Positions 6,315 to 13,912 are shown, counted from the first letter of the stretch. The stretch is 20,046 nucleotides of DNA from JAFGTE01 sp965369305 (GCA_965369305.1 CBDUQG010000012.1:1-20046), one strand, 5' to 3'. The notes: generated from the sequence alone by a model not told the origin. Made by a program: numbers and translations.

Positions 6315-6941
6315 TTAAGTGTTATTGCTGATTTGGGACATGTAATTATTTACCAAACTCTGTACAAAGTCAAAGGCTTCTGACGATCCTTTGCTGTATT
6401 GGAATCCGAAGACCGTGTCGCCAACCTGTGAAAGTAGGTATCCAGTCGTATCGTTACTCTGGTCGTTGTAAAAGAGGCTGCTGTAGCCGATGTCGCCGGT
6501 TTCATTGATTCCGGCCTCTGATCCTAGCTGATCAATGATGGCTAATTTTAGATTAAGGTAGGTGATACTCCCCTGCCCTGCGGGTCCGTGAACTTCGTAC
6601 ACGTAGACCGGCAGCTTTCCGCTTGGGTCTGTTTCGATCAGAATGTTCTTGTAAACACTGATGCTTGAAACATCCGCGAGATTGAAGACTTCAAAGAGCT
6701 CTGTTGAACGCGCTCTTTTTTCAATCTTGTAATCATCCATAGCGTTACTTTCCAGAACCTGCTTGGTGATGTTGGGATGAATGACTACTTCCGGGACTTT
6801 CTCGACCGTTACTTCCGGAGTGGCAGTCTTGGAAGGAAGCCTCGGTGTCGGAATGCCTTCAGGCACATTGACGTAGTAGTCCGCGAAGGCAAAGAGGCCC
6901 GCAACCACAACAATCAATATGAATATCTGAAGTTTTTTCAT
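6315..6941 (-). CDS. Membrane-anchored or secreted protein of unknown function inside the nusG-rplK operon
   Basis: 208 aa. Residues about 4-22 are a hydrophobic signal or anchor segment, followed by a Pro/Thr-rich linker (to about residue 60) and an extracytoplasmic domain with alternating beta-type segments (SSISVYKNILIET, LPVYVYEVHG, DTVFGFQYSKG) and no cysteine. The ATG directly follows the nusG stop (TAAATG), with GAAGAAG just upstream inside nusG as a possible ribosome-binding site. The stop is 11 nt before rplK, so it must be co-transcribed with the ribosomal genes. In most bacteria nusG is followed directly by rplK. I do not recognise the family. Confidence 0.8.
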   Translation of the reverse strand: MKKLQIFILIVVVAGLFAFADYYVNVPEGIPTPRLPSKTATPEVTVEKVPEVVIHPNITKQVLESNAMDDYKIEKRARSTELFEVFNLADVSSISVYKNILIETDPSGKLPVYVYEVHGPAGQGSITYLNLKLAIIDQLGSEAGINETGDIGYSSLFYNDQSNDTTGYLLSQVGDTVFGFQYSKGSSEAFDFVQSLVNNYMSQISNNT

Positions 6942-7487
6942 TTACTTCTTCTTTACCTGAGTAAAGTCCAGCTCAATCGGCGTTTCACGATCGAAGATGG
7001 AAACGAGAACCTTAACCTTGCCCTTTTCAGGGTCAATTTTATCAATGATTCCATCGTAGTTGGCAAATGGTCCTGAGTTGATGGTGACCTGATCTCCTTT
7101 GTTAAAGTCGATCTTGAAGGTGACTTCATCACCGCCTACACGCTTCTGGATCACACCGAATTCCTCTGGAGTTACCGGCACCGGAATGTTTCCGGATCCG
7201 ACGAAACCTGTGACATTTGGTGTATTACGCACCACGTACCATGAATCGTCGGTCACGATCATGTCTACGAGTACGTAGCCGGGGAAAATACGTTTCTTTT
7301 CCTGAACCGGGTCTCCACGCTTGATGACTACCTGAGTTTCTTTCGGCACGCGGACATCAAAAATATAGTCCTGCATGTTCAGGGCTTCAATACGTTGCCT
7401 AAGGGCTTTTTCAACAGCATCCTCATAACCGGAATAGGTGTGGAGGACATACCAGTTTCGACCTGTATTTTTTGCTTGTTTAGCCAT
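6942..7487 (-). CDS. nusG: Transcription termination/antitermination factor NusG
   Basis: 181 aa, normal length. The NGN domain runs from about residue 10 (RNWYVLHTYSGYEDAVEKAL) through KRIFPGYVLVDM and the VRNTPNVTGFVG segment. The KOW domain follows at about 128-175 (FNKGDQVTINSGPFANYDG, ending RETPIELDFTQV). NusG binds RNA polymerase across the cleft and, through the KOW domain, Rho or ribosomal S10. It sits in the classic secE-nusG order, 12 nt after the secE stop, and abuts the next gene with no spacing. There is no SD before the ATG. Confidence 0.97.
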   Translation of the reverse strand: MAKQAKNTGRNWYVLHTYSGYEDAVEKALRQRIEALNMQDYIFDVRVPKETQVVIKRGDPVQEKKRIFPGYVLVDMIVTDDSWYVVRNTPNVTGFVGSGNIPVPVTPEEFGVIQKRVGGDEVTFKIDFNKGDQVTINSGPFANYDGIIDKIDPEKGKVKVLVSIFDRETPIELDFTQVKKK

Positions 7488-7499
7488 TGATTATAGGAA

Positions 7500-7679
7500 T
7501 TAGAGAGCGAGTAATGCGCGGATGCCCCATGCAAAGAGCTGATCCAGGAAGCCAAGAACAGCCGCTGAAACTATCATGAAAATGAACACGATTGTGGTGA
7601 TGCGGATGCCTTGTTTTCGGGTTGGCCAAGTCACATTATGGAGCTCAGCGATACTTTCTCTGATATACTTTACTAACAT
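7500..7679 (-). CDS. secE: Preprotein translocase subunit SecE
   Basis: 59 aa, read directly from the minus strand: ATG at 7677-7679, TAA at 7500-7502. It has the short single-TM SecE form: an amphipathic start (YIRESIAELHNVTWPTRKQG) with the highly conserved V-T-W-P motif, then one TM segment of about 25 residues (ITTIVFIFMIVSAAVLGFL), then a short tail. SecE clamps SecY in the SecYEG channel, through which the signal-peptide proteins in this window must pass. It stands directly upstream of nusG as in most bacteria. No SD is seen. Confidence 0.95.
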   Translation of the reverse strand: MLVKYIRESIAELHNVTWPTRKQGIRITTIVFIFMIVSAAVLGFLDQLFAWGIRALLAL

Positions 7680-7693
7680 ATTTGAATACTCTT

Positions 7694-7732
7694 AAAAAGC
7701 GGGCAGGTCAAACTTACCAGATCTGGCTTTTT
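7694..7732 (-). terminator. Possible terminator after the LOG-family gene
   Basis: AAAAAGC (7694-7700) pairs with GCTTTTT (7726-7732), giving a T run on the minus strand, 20 nt after the stop at 7752. The stem interior is imperfect and contains the palindrome CCAGATCTGG (7717-7726). The hairpin overlaps the predicted secE promoter. Confidence 0.45.
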
Positions 7733-7739
7733 AGCGCAA
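7711..7739 (-). promoter_or_regulatory. Predicted promoter of the secE-nusG-rplK-rplA operon
   Basis: Minus strand -35 TTGCGC (7734-7739), 17-nt spacer, -10 TAAGTT (7711-7716) with TG one base upstream (extended -10). It predicts a leader of about 25 nt before secE. The hexamers are weak and the site sits within the terminator hairpin of the upstream gene. Confidence 0.4.
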
Positions 7740-7751
7740 GCTTATTTGGCA

Positions 7752-8345
7752 TTACTCTCCTTTTCCTTTCCTGAATACCCTCTCATCTTCCACCATCGGC
7801 CTGTACCCATTTTTAAGTCTTTCTACGACCTTCTGAATGAGACGCTTGGGGTCGTCATCAAACACAACGAAGTCTTCCAGCTTTCGGTCGCAGATTTCAA
7901 GCACTTCAGGAATGTGGTTGGCCACACCACCTGTGCCTGTGAGCACGCCCACCACTTTTTCCTCATCGAAGGCAACAGTGAACTCATTCAAGGTTCCCAC
8001 GCCGCCACCAAGGATCACAATGGCGTCTGAGCTTCGAATGTTGATCAAATCACGCTCCATAAGCCCCATACCCGTATAAAGGATGATGTCGTAATTGTCC
8101 TGCGGTGATTTGTACCTTTCAGTATGTTCTTTTTCACTAAAGGCCGGAGACACACCCATGGTCAATCCGCCCGCATTCTTGGCGCCGAAAGCGGCTTCGT
8201 CGGGCAAGCCGGGGCAAGCTCCGTTAACCAGGATGCAGTCCGCCTTGGCAATTTCCTGCCCAATGCTGATTGCTTTTTTTATGTTTTCCTGCACTTTGAT
8301 GGTCGGCCCCTGAGCCGATCCCATGACACCGATTCGATATTTCAT
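7752..8345 (-). CDS. LOG-family (lysine-decarboxylase-like fold) protein
   Basis: 197 aa. The Rossmann-type fold begins with IGVMGSAQG, and the nucleotide site has GGGVGTLNEF (113-122), the counterpart of the PGGxGTxxE motif of LOG / TIGR00725-type proteins, here with Gly in place of the first Pro. Many LOG proteins release nucleobases from nucleoside monophosphates (phosphoribohydrolase activity); for this subgroup the substrate is not certain. The gene has its own strong predicted promoter (8366-8394) with a very short leader of about 13 nt and no SD in it. It is not part of the secE operon if the hairpin at 7694-7732 works. Confidence 0.82.
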   Translation of the reverse strand: MKYRIGVMGSAQGPTIKVQENIKKAISIGQEIAKADCILVNGACPGLPDEAAFGAKNAGGLTMGVSPAFSEKEHTERYKSPQDNYDIILYTGMGLMERDLINIRSSDAIVILGGGVGTLNEFTVAFDEEKVVGVLTGTGGVANHIPEVLEICDRKLEDFVVFDDDPKRLIQKVVERLKNGYRPMVEDERVFRKGKGE

Positions 8346-8365
8346 ACGAGTGGATTATTCCCTTC

Positions 8366-8394
8366 ATTATATCATTTTTGGGCTATTTTATCAA
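8366..8394 (-). promoter_or_regulatory. Strong predicted promoter of the LOG-family gene
   Basis: Minus strand -35 TTGATA (8389-8394), 17-nt spacer, -10 TATAAT (8366-8371), with TGA before the -10 (extended -10). The start site would be near 8359, about 13 nt before the ATG. Confidence 0.75.
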
Positions 8395-8406
8395 GCCTGC
8401 ATAGGT

Positions 8407-8448
8407 AAAAGCCCCTTGTTCATGCCTCAGCAATCCCAGGGGGCTTTT
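8407..8448 (-). terminator. Intrinsic terminator downstream of the desaturase gene
   Basis: AAAAGCCCC (8407-8415) pairs with GGGGCTTTT (8440-8448), a 9-bp stem with T runs on both strands. It lies about 75 nt after the desaturase stop; nothing else is apparent in 8449-8522. Confidence 0.75.
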
Positions 8449-8522
8449 GCACCTGTTCACCCAGACTGAGGGCGCACAGTAATTAGGGCGTCCGCAGACA
8501 TAGTCCAAAATAAGTCGTCTCA

Positions 8523-9350
8523 TCACTTCGAAGGCCCGGCAAGCTTCTGGCTGGGAACCTCATTGAGCTTTCCGATCAACCTCAGGAAAGACAGGGTGCG
8601 CAGAATGTAGTAGGCCATGTCAACTTCCCACCAGAAGAAGCCTTGGCGGGTTGACCCCTGGTGATAGTGGTGGTTGTTATGCCACCCCTCCCCCATCGTT
8701 AGTAAGGCCAGTAGGAAGTTATTCCTACTGCTCTCGCTCGTCTCGTAGCGCCTGGTTCCCCAGTAGTGCGAGAGTGAGTTGATGGTGAACGTGCTGTGCC
8801 AGAGAATGACAGTGGACAAAAAGAAGCCCACCAGGAGCATTGACCAGCCGCCCACTTGGTAGCAGGCCAGCGCGAGAAGTGTTGGCGGTACCAGATGGTA
8901 GCGGTTGAGCCACCTGAGTTCGGGGAACTTGGTCAGATCTCTGACGTTTTCCCATTTGGTCCGGTCATTCTTGGTGACCATGATCCAGAGCATGTGACTC
9001 CAGAGGAATCCTCGATTGGAATCATGCGGATCCAGAGGTGTGTCCGAATGACGGTGGTGGTCGCGATGATGAGCGGCCCACCAGAGTGGTCCTTTCTGGG
9101 CACAAGTGCACCCACCTACGGCCATAACGAGCTGCATGAAGCGGCCCATGCGGTAGGAACGATGTGAAAAATAGCGGTGATATCCCGCTGTGATGAAGAA
9201 GGTGCGCCCCCTCCAAAGTAGCAGACAGACCAGGGGGTCCATCCAACTGGCCAGCCCCATAGCAATCCAAATAATGGCTGCCACGGCAAGGAGGTGGATC
9301 AGTAGAAATGGCGAGGTTTTCACCCAGCCGATGTGTTCATCTTGCTCCAT
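8523..9350 (-). CDS. Membrane fatty acid (acyl-CoA delta-9 type) desaturase
   Basis: 275 aa from ATG 9348-9350. The three histidine boxes of the di-iron membrane desaturases are present: HRYFSH (58-63), HRDHH (95-99) and HNNHH (224-228), with WWAAHHRDHH and EGWHNNHH in the usual contexts, and TM segments between them. Such enzymes (COG1398/OLE1 type) introduce a cis double bond into an acyl chain using O2 and reduced electron carriers. The frame is open to ATG 9419, adding 23 His/Arg-rich residues; I prefer the internal ATG because AAGGG stands 5 nt before it and the family core starts soon after. A TATACT hexamer (minus strand, 9411-9416) could be its -10. No fatty acid synthesis gene is nearby, and the gene looks more GC-rich than its neighbours, so acquisition by transfer is plausible. 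Confidence 0.92.
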   Translation of the reverse strand: MEQDEHIGWVKTSPFLLIHLLAVAAIIWIAMGLASWMDPLVCLLLWRGRTFFITAGYHRYFSHRSYRMGRFMQLVMAVGGCTCAQKGPLWWAAHHRDHHRHSDTPLDPHDSNRGFLWSHMLWIMVTKNDRTKWENVRDLTKFPELRWLNRYHLVPPTLLALACYQVGGWSMLLVGFFLSTVILWHSTFTINSLSHYWGTRRYETSESSRNNFLLALLTMGEGWHNNHHYHQGSTRQGFFWWEVDMAYYILRTLSFLRLIGKLNEVPSQKLAGPSK

Positions 9351-9449
9351 AGATACCCTTTCGTTGCTTTGACGGTGATGATGCCTGTATTTTGTAAGAA
9401 CAGAGTCGGCAGTATACATTGAATCACTCTATGCCGGAAAGGCAAGTTC

Positions 9450-9458
9450 TGCTAAAAT
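9450..9458 (+). promoter_or_regulatory. Predicted extended -10 promoter of the PBP gene
   Basis: TGCTAAAAT (TG-n-TAAAAT, 5 of 6). No clear -35. Predicted leader about 20 nt to ATG 9485, without SD. Confidence 0.55.
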
Positions 9459-9484
9459 GAGGCCCGCTAACCGAAATAAAAATA

Positions 9485-11791
9485 ATGCGGAAGGTATCCT
9501 ACAGCTCGTACCAAAGCACCGTTAAAGGAGGTCACACCAGAAGCCGTATCACGATCCTCATGATTTTTGTTTTTGCTGTTTTTCTGGTGATCATTTTCCG
9601 CCTCTTCCATCTTCAGATCATGAACCATGAGCAGTATATTGCGGTGGCTGAGGAGCAGCACTTTGGGGCGATTGACCTGCCTGCCAGGCGGGGCGATATT
9701 TACGTTAAAGATACCCATTCCGGTGAACTTTCTAAGCTAGCCACCAACACCACCCTGGACCTTCTTTATGTGGATCCGATGATTGCTGAAAACAAGCAGG
9801 AGATTGCCCAAAAGCTTACCCCTCTTATTTTTCCTGAGGAAGAGTACCTGGCTTGTGTCGAAACACCGGATGACTGTTTTTATAATGTAGAGCAGGAAAA
9901 AGGTCTTGAGACACTCATTGTTAACGATACTGTCTGGGACATTGAGAGCGGAACCACCAAGAAAGTTGAGGAGGTCCGCGAGGAAGAAGTGGAGATCAAG
10001 TCTTATCAAACCATGCTGAAGGAGATTTCTGATGATATCCTGGCTAAGATTTCCAAGTCTGAAGTGGACTTTGTCATCCTCCGCCGTGATGCCGAGGATG
10101 AGCTGATGGCCGATATCATCAATGAGCGGCTTCCAGGAATCTTTGTTGATACGGATCGCTACCTCATATACGGCGATCCCACACTCGTGCCAGAAAGCCA
10201 GCTTGCGACTGTGTCTAAAACACTAGCCACCTACTTGGATGAGCCACCTTCTACGATTGAAAGTAGGCTCACACGTCGGCAGGTTCGCTATGTTTTTTTG
10301 AAGAATAAGCTGAACCCGGATATTTCTAGAGCCATTAAGGAGTTGGAACTAAAGGGGGTTGTCCTTCTTCCTGAGCACTGGCGATTTTACCCTGAGGGCG
10401 ATCTTGGCTCTCATCTGGTCGGTTTCATTAATCGCGAGAATAGTGGTCAATACGGCGTTGAAGGCTACTTCAACATCGAGCTAGAGGGTAAAAAAGGTGC
10501 CATTTATGCCGAAAGTGATCCTTTTGGCCGTCAGATCACAGTTGGCGACACGAAGATTGTGAACGCCGTTGATGGGGACACCATCGTTCTTTCAATTGAC
10601 CGTGTGGTCCAGAAGCGCGTTGAAGAAATTCTCAAGGAGCAAGTCGAAGAGTTCAAAGCGGACAGCGGCCAGGTTATTGTTATGAACCCTTTTTCCGGCG
10701 CTATCATTGCCATGGCCAATTACCCGAGTTTTGATCCAAACGTTTACACTGAGTCCTACACATTAAGAAAGCTAAACCTGGATGAGGATGAGAAGGTTTA
10801 TCCCACCACACCGGTCTTTAAAAAGGATGAGCGCGGTCAGTACGTTCCAATCATTGACGATGATCTCAATAATGACGAGGTTGAGAAATTCGTTTATGAA
10901 AACCTCTTTGGTCCTGGCGTCTTTAAGAATAAGGCCGTTAGTGAGTTTTACGAACCCGGATCTGTTTTCAAGCCAATTGTTATGGCAATCGCCGTTGATG
11001 CGAAGGAAGTTGAGCCGGAAACCACTTTTGATGATGACGGACCGCTCCAAATTGATGAATTTGAAATCAAGAATTCAGACAACGAATATCACGGCATCAG
11101 CACGATGACGGAAGTCCTTGAAAAATCTCTCAACACCGGTATGTCATGGGTATCAAAAAAGCTTGGAAAGCGCCTCATGTACGAATACCTAAAGGACTTT
11201 GGCTTTGGTGAGTACACCAACATCAAGCTGGAAGGTGAAACCAAGGGTGAAGTTGACTACTACACTCATTGGTCTAAAGCCCAGCTTCTAACAACCTCTT
11301 TCGGTCAGGGTATTGTTGTGACACCGCTGCAGATGACCACTGCGTGGGCAGCGCTGGCCAATGGCGGTAAGCTCATGCAGCCTCGCATTGTTGATTCAGT
11401 GATCCGTGATGGTGAAGTAATTGAAACACAGCCTGAGATCATTCACCGCGTTATTTCTGAAGAGGCTTCCAGCATCATCACTTCCATGCTTGTTTCAACC
11501 GTCCGCCGTGGACACGGTCGCCCAGCTGACATCACCGGGCATCTGATTGCCGGTAAAACAGGAACGGCCCAGGTCGCCGGTAAGTATGGAAAGTATGAAA
11601 CAGGTGACGGATCAACCATCACCTCTTTTGCGGGCTACTTCCCCGCCTTGCAGCCAGAGTTTGTGATGCTCGTTAAATTTGATAGGCCGCGTATTGGTGA
11701 AAACACCTGGGGATCAACAACGGCTGCTCCTACCTTCAGGCGCATCGCTGAATTTCTGATCGACTACTACAACATCGAGCCTAGCTTTTAG
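9485..11791 (+). CDS. Class B penicillin-binding protein (PBP2/FtsI-type peptidoglycan transpeptidase)
   Basis: 768 aa. A single N-terminal TM anchor (about 21-40) precedes the pedestal domain with the conserved RGDIY (69-73), followed by the transpeptidase domain. The active-site motifs are S493-V-F-K496 in YEPGSVFKP, S548-L-N550, and K691-T-G693 in AGKTGTAQVAG. The protein cross-links peptidoglycan stem peptides outside the membrane, using the D-Ala-D-Ala end made by Ddl (17730-20046). It is longer than most class B PBPs: an acidic insertion at about 100-215 and another of roughly 60 residues (about 420-483) just before the SxxK motif. Whether it serves elongation (PBP2) or division (FtsI) cannot be told. 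The stop overlaps the convergent gene by 4 nt. Confidence 0.93.
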   Translation: MRKVSYSSYQSTVKGGHTRSRITILMIFVFAVFLVIIFRLFHLQIMNHEQYIAVAEEQHFGAIDLPARRGDIYVKDTHSGELSKLATNTTLDLLYVDPMIAENKQEIAQKLTPLIFPEEEYLACVETPDDCFYNVEQEKGLETLIVNDTVWDIESGTTKKVEEVREEEVEIKSYQTMLKEISDDILAKISKSEVDFVILRRDAEDELMADIINERLPGIFVDTDRYLIYGDPTLVPESQLATVSKTLATYLDEPPSTIESRLTRRQVRYVFLKNKLNPDISRAIKELELKGVVLLPEHWRFYPEGDLGSHLVGFINRENSGQYGVEGYFNIELEGKKGAIYAESDPFGRQITVGDTKIVNAVDGDTIVLSIDRVVQKRVEEILKEQVEEFKADSGQVIVMNPFSGAIIAMANYPSFDPNVYTESYTLRKLNLDEDEKVYPTTPVFKKDERGQYVPIIDDDLNNDEVEKFVYENLFGPGVFKNKAVSEFYEPGSVFKPIVMAIAVDAKEVEPETTFDDDGPLQIDEFEIKNSDNEYHGISTMTEVLEKSLNTGMSWVSKKLGKRLMYEYLKDFGFGEYTNIKLEGETKGEVDYYTHWSKAQLLTTSFGQGIVVTPLQMTTAWAALANGGKLMQPRIVDSVIRDGEVIETQPEIIHRVISEEASSIITSMLVSTVRRGHGRPADITGHLIAGKTGTAQVAGKYGKYETGDGSTITSFAGYFPALQPEFVMLVKFDRPRIGENTWGSTTAAPTFRRIAEFLIDYYNIEPSF

Positions 11792-12486
11792 AGCTTCCTC
11801 TTTACCTTCTTAACCTGTTTTTTGACGGCTTTTTTAAAAGGTGCGAGCACGGCTGCTACGCGACTCATTTTGGCGTACTTGAAGTGCATGTAAACAATAA
11901 TACTCAGAATCGCCGCAAAGAAGCACCAAACCGAGAAGAAAGTGGTTTCGTAGGCTTTCCACGCCACGAAGGCTGAAAGGATCGCTCCGACTCCTAGGAC
12001 TTTGAGCATTCTGAAGCTTGAAAAGAGTGGTGCCACACTAACCACCATAATGTAGATGCCAAGTGTTGCTGCGGGATAGCTACCTGAATACTCATAATCG
12101 ATACTGTGGCTTGTGATCGAGGCATTTATCGGGTGCTTGATCATAAAAATTAAGATGCCAAAGGAAAGGATCGCCCCAACAACGAAGAGTCCAAATATCA
12201 TTTTTCGCCTGTATTTGTCTGGCTCAACCAGGTAAGCCGCCAGCGGTATGTAGAAGGGCCACAGAAGGTTGGCAAAAACTGCGTAAGCATTTGTAAGAAC
12301 CGGAAGCCAGAAGGCCGAATCAAACGAGAGCCATAAAAGGCCTTCGATAAATTGCTGCGCACCAAATAGTAGTGGAATAGAGGCTAGGGGAACTTCTTTG
12401 CGACTTTCAGCTTTCTTTAAAGTGGCTGTACCAATGACGGCCAAACCGCCACTTGCCACAAAACTAGCTACAGGTGAAAAACACAT
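11788..12486 (-). CDS. DUF6629-like multi-pass membrane protein
   Basis: 232 aa with about six to seven hydrophobic segments and a strongly basic C-terminal tail (KKAVKKQVKKVKRKL). The N-terminus MCFSPVASFVASGGLAVIG followed by IPLLFGAQQFIEGLLWLSF matches what I recall of DUF6629 (proteins starting MCFSxxASF), whose function is unknown. The start at ATG 12486 gives exactly this conserved beginning. A TATAAT (minus strand, 12510-12515) would give a leader of about 17 nt; there is no SD. The gene ends inside the stop codon of the PBP gene, without any terminator. Confidence 0.75.
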   Translation of the reverse strand: MCFSPVASFVASGGLAVIGTATLKKAESRKEVPLASIPLLFGAQQFIEGLLWLSFDSAFWLPVLTNAYAVFANLLWPFYIPLAAYLVEPDKYRRKMIFGLFVVGAILSFGILIFMIKHPINASITSHSIDYEYSGSYPAATLGIYIMVVSVAPLFSSFRMLKVLGVGAILSAFVAWKAYETTFFSVWCFFAAILSIIVYMHFKYAKMSRVAAVLAPFKKAVKKQVKKVKRKL

Positions 12487-12509
12487 GGTTTAAGGGTTAA
12501 ATTGCCCCC

Positions 12510-12515
12510 ATTATA
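12510..12515 (-). promoter_or_regulatory. Predicted -10 element of the DUF6629-like gene
   Basis: Perfect TATAAT on the minus strand, about 17 nt from predicted start site to ATG. The -35 region (TTCGCG at 17 nt) is poor. Confidence 0.5.
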
Positions 12516-12541
12516 ACCCGACTTCCCTCCTGCGCGAAAAA

Positions 12542-12910
12542 TTAGCGATATTCCTCACCTAGTTCCCCGCTTTCAATAGCCTCATCCAGTTGCACAAAGC
12601 TACCTGGATTGCCCATGAATGCAACCTCATTGTCATTAGCTATGGCTTTTTTGATATCAGCGCGCTCAGCATCAACCTGCTCTACGTCTAGATTCATGAG
12701 AATGGTGTCAGCAACGACTGGCGAATAGCCAGCATATGGTCCTGAGGCATCGTAACCCTGGGCAATGGCCTGGAGATTACAAATAGCCTGATTGTAGAGT
12801 TTGGGGTCTTCGTCCTGAAGCTTGATCAGCTCCTGAACCTCAAATTCAGCAATAGCTGTTTCAGCCTCGAAGTCAGCGTCAAGATTAAGGGTATCAACTT
12901 TATTAGTCAT
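12542..12910 (-). CDS. Small acidic soluble protein, unknown function
   Basis: 122 aa from ATG 12908-12910 (MTNKVDTLNLDAD). It is highly acidic and has no signal or TM segment; predicted helices include TAIAEFEVQELIKLQ and a C-terminal NPGSFVQLDEAIESGELG. The frame extends to ATG 12979, but that region contains the predicted promoter (12938-12966). The internal ATG has AAGGT 4 nt upstream, so it is preferred; the leader is then about 20 nt. The gene is divergent from the TPM-domain gene, and their promoters overlap. I do not recognise a family. Confidence 0.72.
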   Translation of the reverse strand: MTNKVDTLNLDADFEAETAIAEFEVQELIKLQDEDPKLYNQAICNLQAIAQGYDASGPYAGYSPVVADTILMNLDVEQVDAERADIKKAIANDNEVAFMGNPGSFVQLDEAIESGELGEEYR

Positions 12911-12937
12911 CGTACCTTGTGTTAGTAATTGGCATTT

Positions 12938-12966
12938 TTTATAACATATTTTTGATCGTGCTACAA
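12938..12966 (-). promoter_or_regulatory. Predicted promoter of the 12542-12910 gene
   Basis: Minus strand -35 TTGTAG (12961-12966), 17-nt spacer, -10 TATAAA (12938-12943). It overlaps the divergent promoter of the TPM gene. Confidence 0.55.
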
Positions 12967-12967
12967 T
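12959..12967 (+). promoter_or_regulatory. Predicted extended -10 promoter of the TPM-domain gene
   Basis: TGCTACAAT (TG-n-TACAAT, 5 of 6). Start site near 12974 and a leader of about 19 nt to ATG 12993. Its -10 occupies the -35 of the opposing promoter. Confidence 0.5.
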
Positions 12968-12992
12968 TGCAGCGTTCATTTAATCAACCTCC

Positions 12993-13910
12993 ATGCCCTT
13001 CAAAAGAGTCCTCATTTCTTTCCTGCTATCTCTTAGTTTCACTCCCTCCGCTTTCGGCTTTGATATTCCTGAGCCTGATGGTTTTGTAACGGACCAGGCG
13101 GATGTTTTTACAGAAGTCGAAGAATCTGAATTGGAAATTAGGGTTCAGGAAATAGAAGATGAAATGACGGTTGAAATTGGGATCCTTATGATCCCCAGTA
13201 CGGAAGGTGAGGATATTTCTCAGCTAGCTTTTGACATTGGTAATGAATGGGGTGTGGGAAAGGAGGAGAACGACAATGGACTCCTGGTCCTGGTCGCCAT
13301 AGAAGACCGCGAGTGGTTTATGGCAACCGGCTATGGCCTTGAAGGAGCTCTGCCTGATGCGATCACCAAGCGAATCGCCGAAAATCACTTCCCATATTAT
13401 TTTAAACAGTCTCGCTTTGCGGATGGCATCATGGCTGCCCTTGATGATGTTGAACTTTACCTAAAGCAGGATCCTGATGTGATCGCTGAATATAGTGAGG
13501 GGTCGCCTGATCCTGAAAGCGGTGCAGGCTTTGCAACCATACTCAGCATTTTGCTTGTGATTGCCTTTTTGAAATCATTCGCTGTCGGTTTTTCCAAAAA
13601 GAAGGTCAGAATGTCTTTGATTTTGAATGTCATCTTGTTTGTGGTCGCCCTGATTCTGATGACCCTGTCTTATGCGGGCATTGTTCTGGCTTTCTCAGTT
13701 TTTATCGATTTCATCACCATCATTGCCAGCTCGGGCACAGGAGGTGGGAGCAGTGGTGGAGGCTCGTCATACAGGAGCAGTAGCTCTTCCACTTCACCTT
13801 CCAGCTATTCATCTAGCTCCAGCTCGTCCTCATCCTCCAGCTCGTCCTCCAGCAGTGGAAGCTTCGGTGGTGGAAGCTTCGGCGGTGGCGGTTCTGGTGG
13901 AAGCTGGTAG
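12993..13910 (+). CDS. TPM-domain (YgcG-like) membrane protein with Ser/Gly-rich tail
   Basis: 305 aa. A signal peptide (about 1-22, ending SAFGF) leads into a TPM domain at about 28-155: FVTDQADVFTEVE, then ILMIPSTEGEDISQLAFDIGNEWGVG, the GLLVLVAIEDREWFMATGYGLEGALPDA region and YFKQSRFADGI. Two to three TM segments follow (about 177-245). The C-terminus has 16 consecutive serines and ends SFGGGSFGGGGSGGSW, a tail typical of this family. TPM proteins are linked to envelope stress and membrane-protein quality control (for example photosystem II repair in plants), but the bacterial role is not settled. It is followed 35 nt later by lemA; TPM and LemA genes are neighbours in many bacteria. Confidence 0.9.
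   Translation: MPFKRVLISFLLSLSFTPSAFGFDIPEPDGFVTDQADVFTEVEESELEIRVQEIEDEMTVEIGILMIPSTEGEDISQLAFDIGNEWGVGKEENDNGLLVLVAIEDREWFMATGYGLEGALPDAITKRIAENHFPYYFKQSRFADGIMAALDDVELYLKQDPDVIAEYSEGSPDPESGAGFATILSILLVIAFLKSFAVGFSKKKVRMSLILNVILFVVALILMTLSYAGIVLAFSVFIDFITIIASSGTGGGSSGGGSSYRSSSSSTSPSSYSSSSSSSSSSSSSSSSGSFGGGSFGGGGSGGSW
13818..13884 (+). repeat. Short tandem repeats encoding the Ser/Gly tail of the TPM protein
   Basis: TCCAGCTCGTCCTC occurs at 13818-13831 and again at 13836-13849 (18-bp period, six codons). GTGGAAGCTTCGG(T/C)G occurs twice back to back at 13855-13869 and 13870-13884. Both periods are multiples of three, so the tail appears to have grown in frame by local duplication. Confidence 0.7.
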
Positions 13911-13912
13911 TG

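Noticed and set aside
8725..9372. Several open frames inside the desaturase gene on both strands
   Set aside because: All are shadows of a GC-rich gene whose main frame carries three histidine boxes.
9351..9419. Longer start for the desaturase (ATG 9419)
   Set aside because: The 23 extra residues are His/Arg-rich and not family-like, and an AAGGG site precedes ATG 9350. It remains possible.
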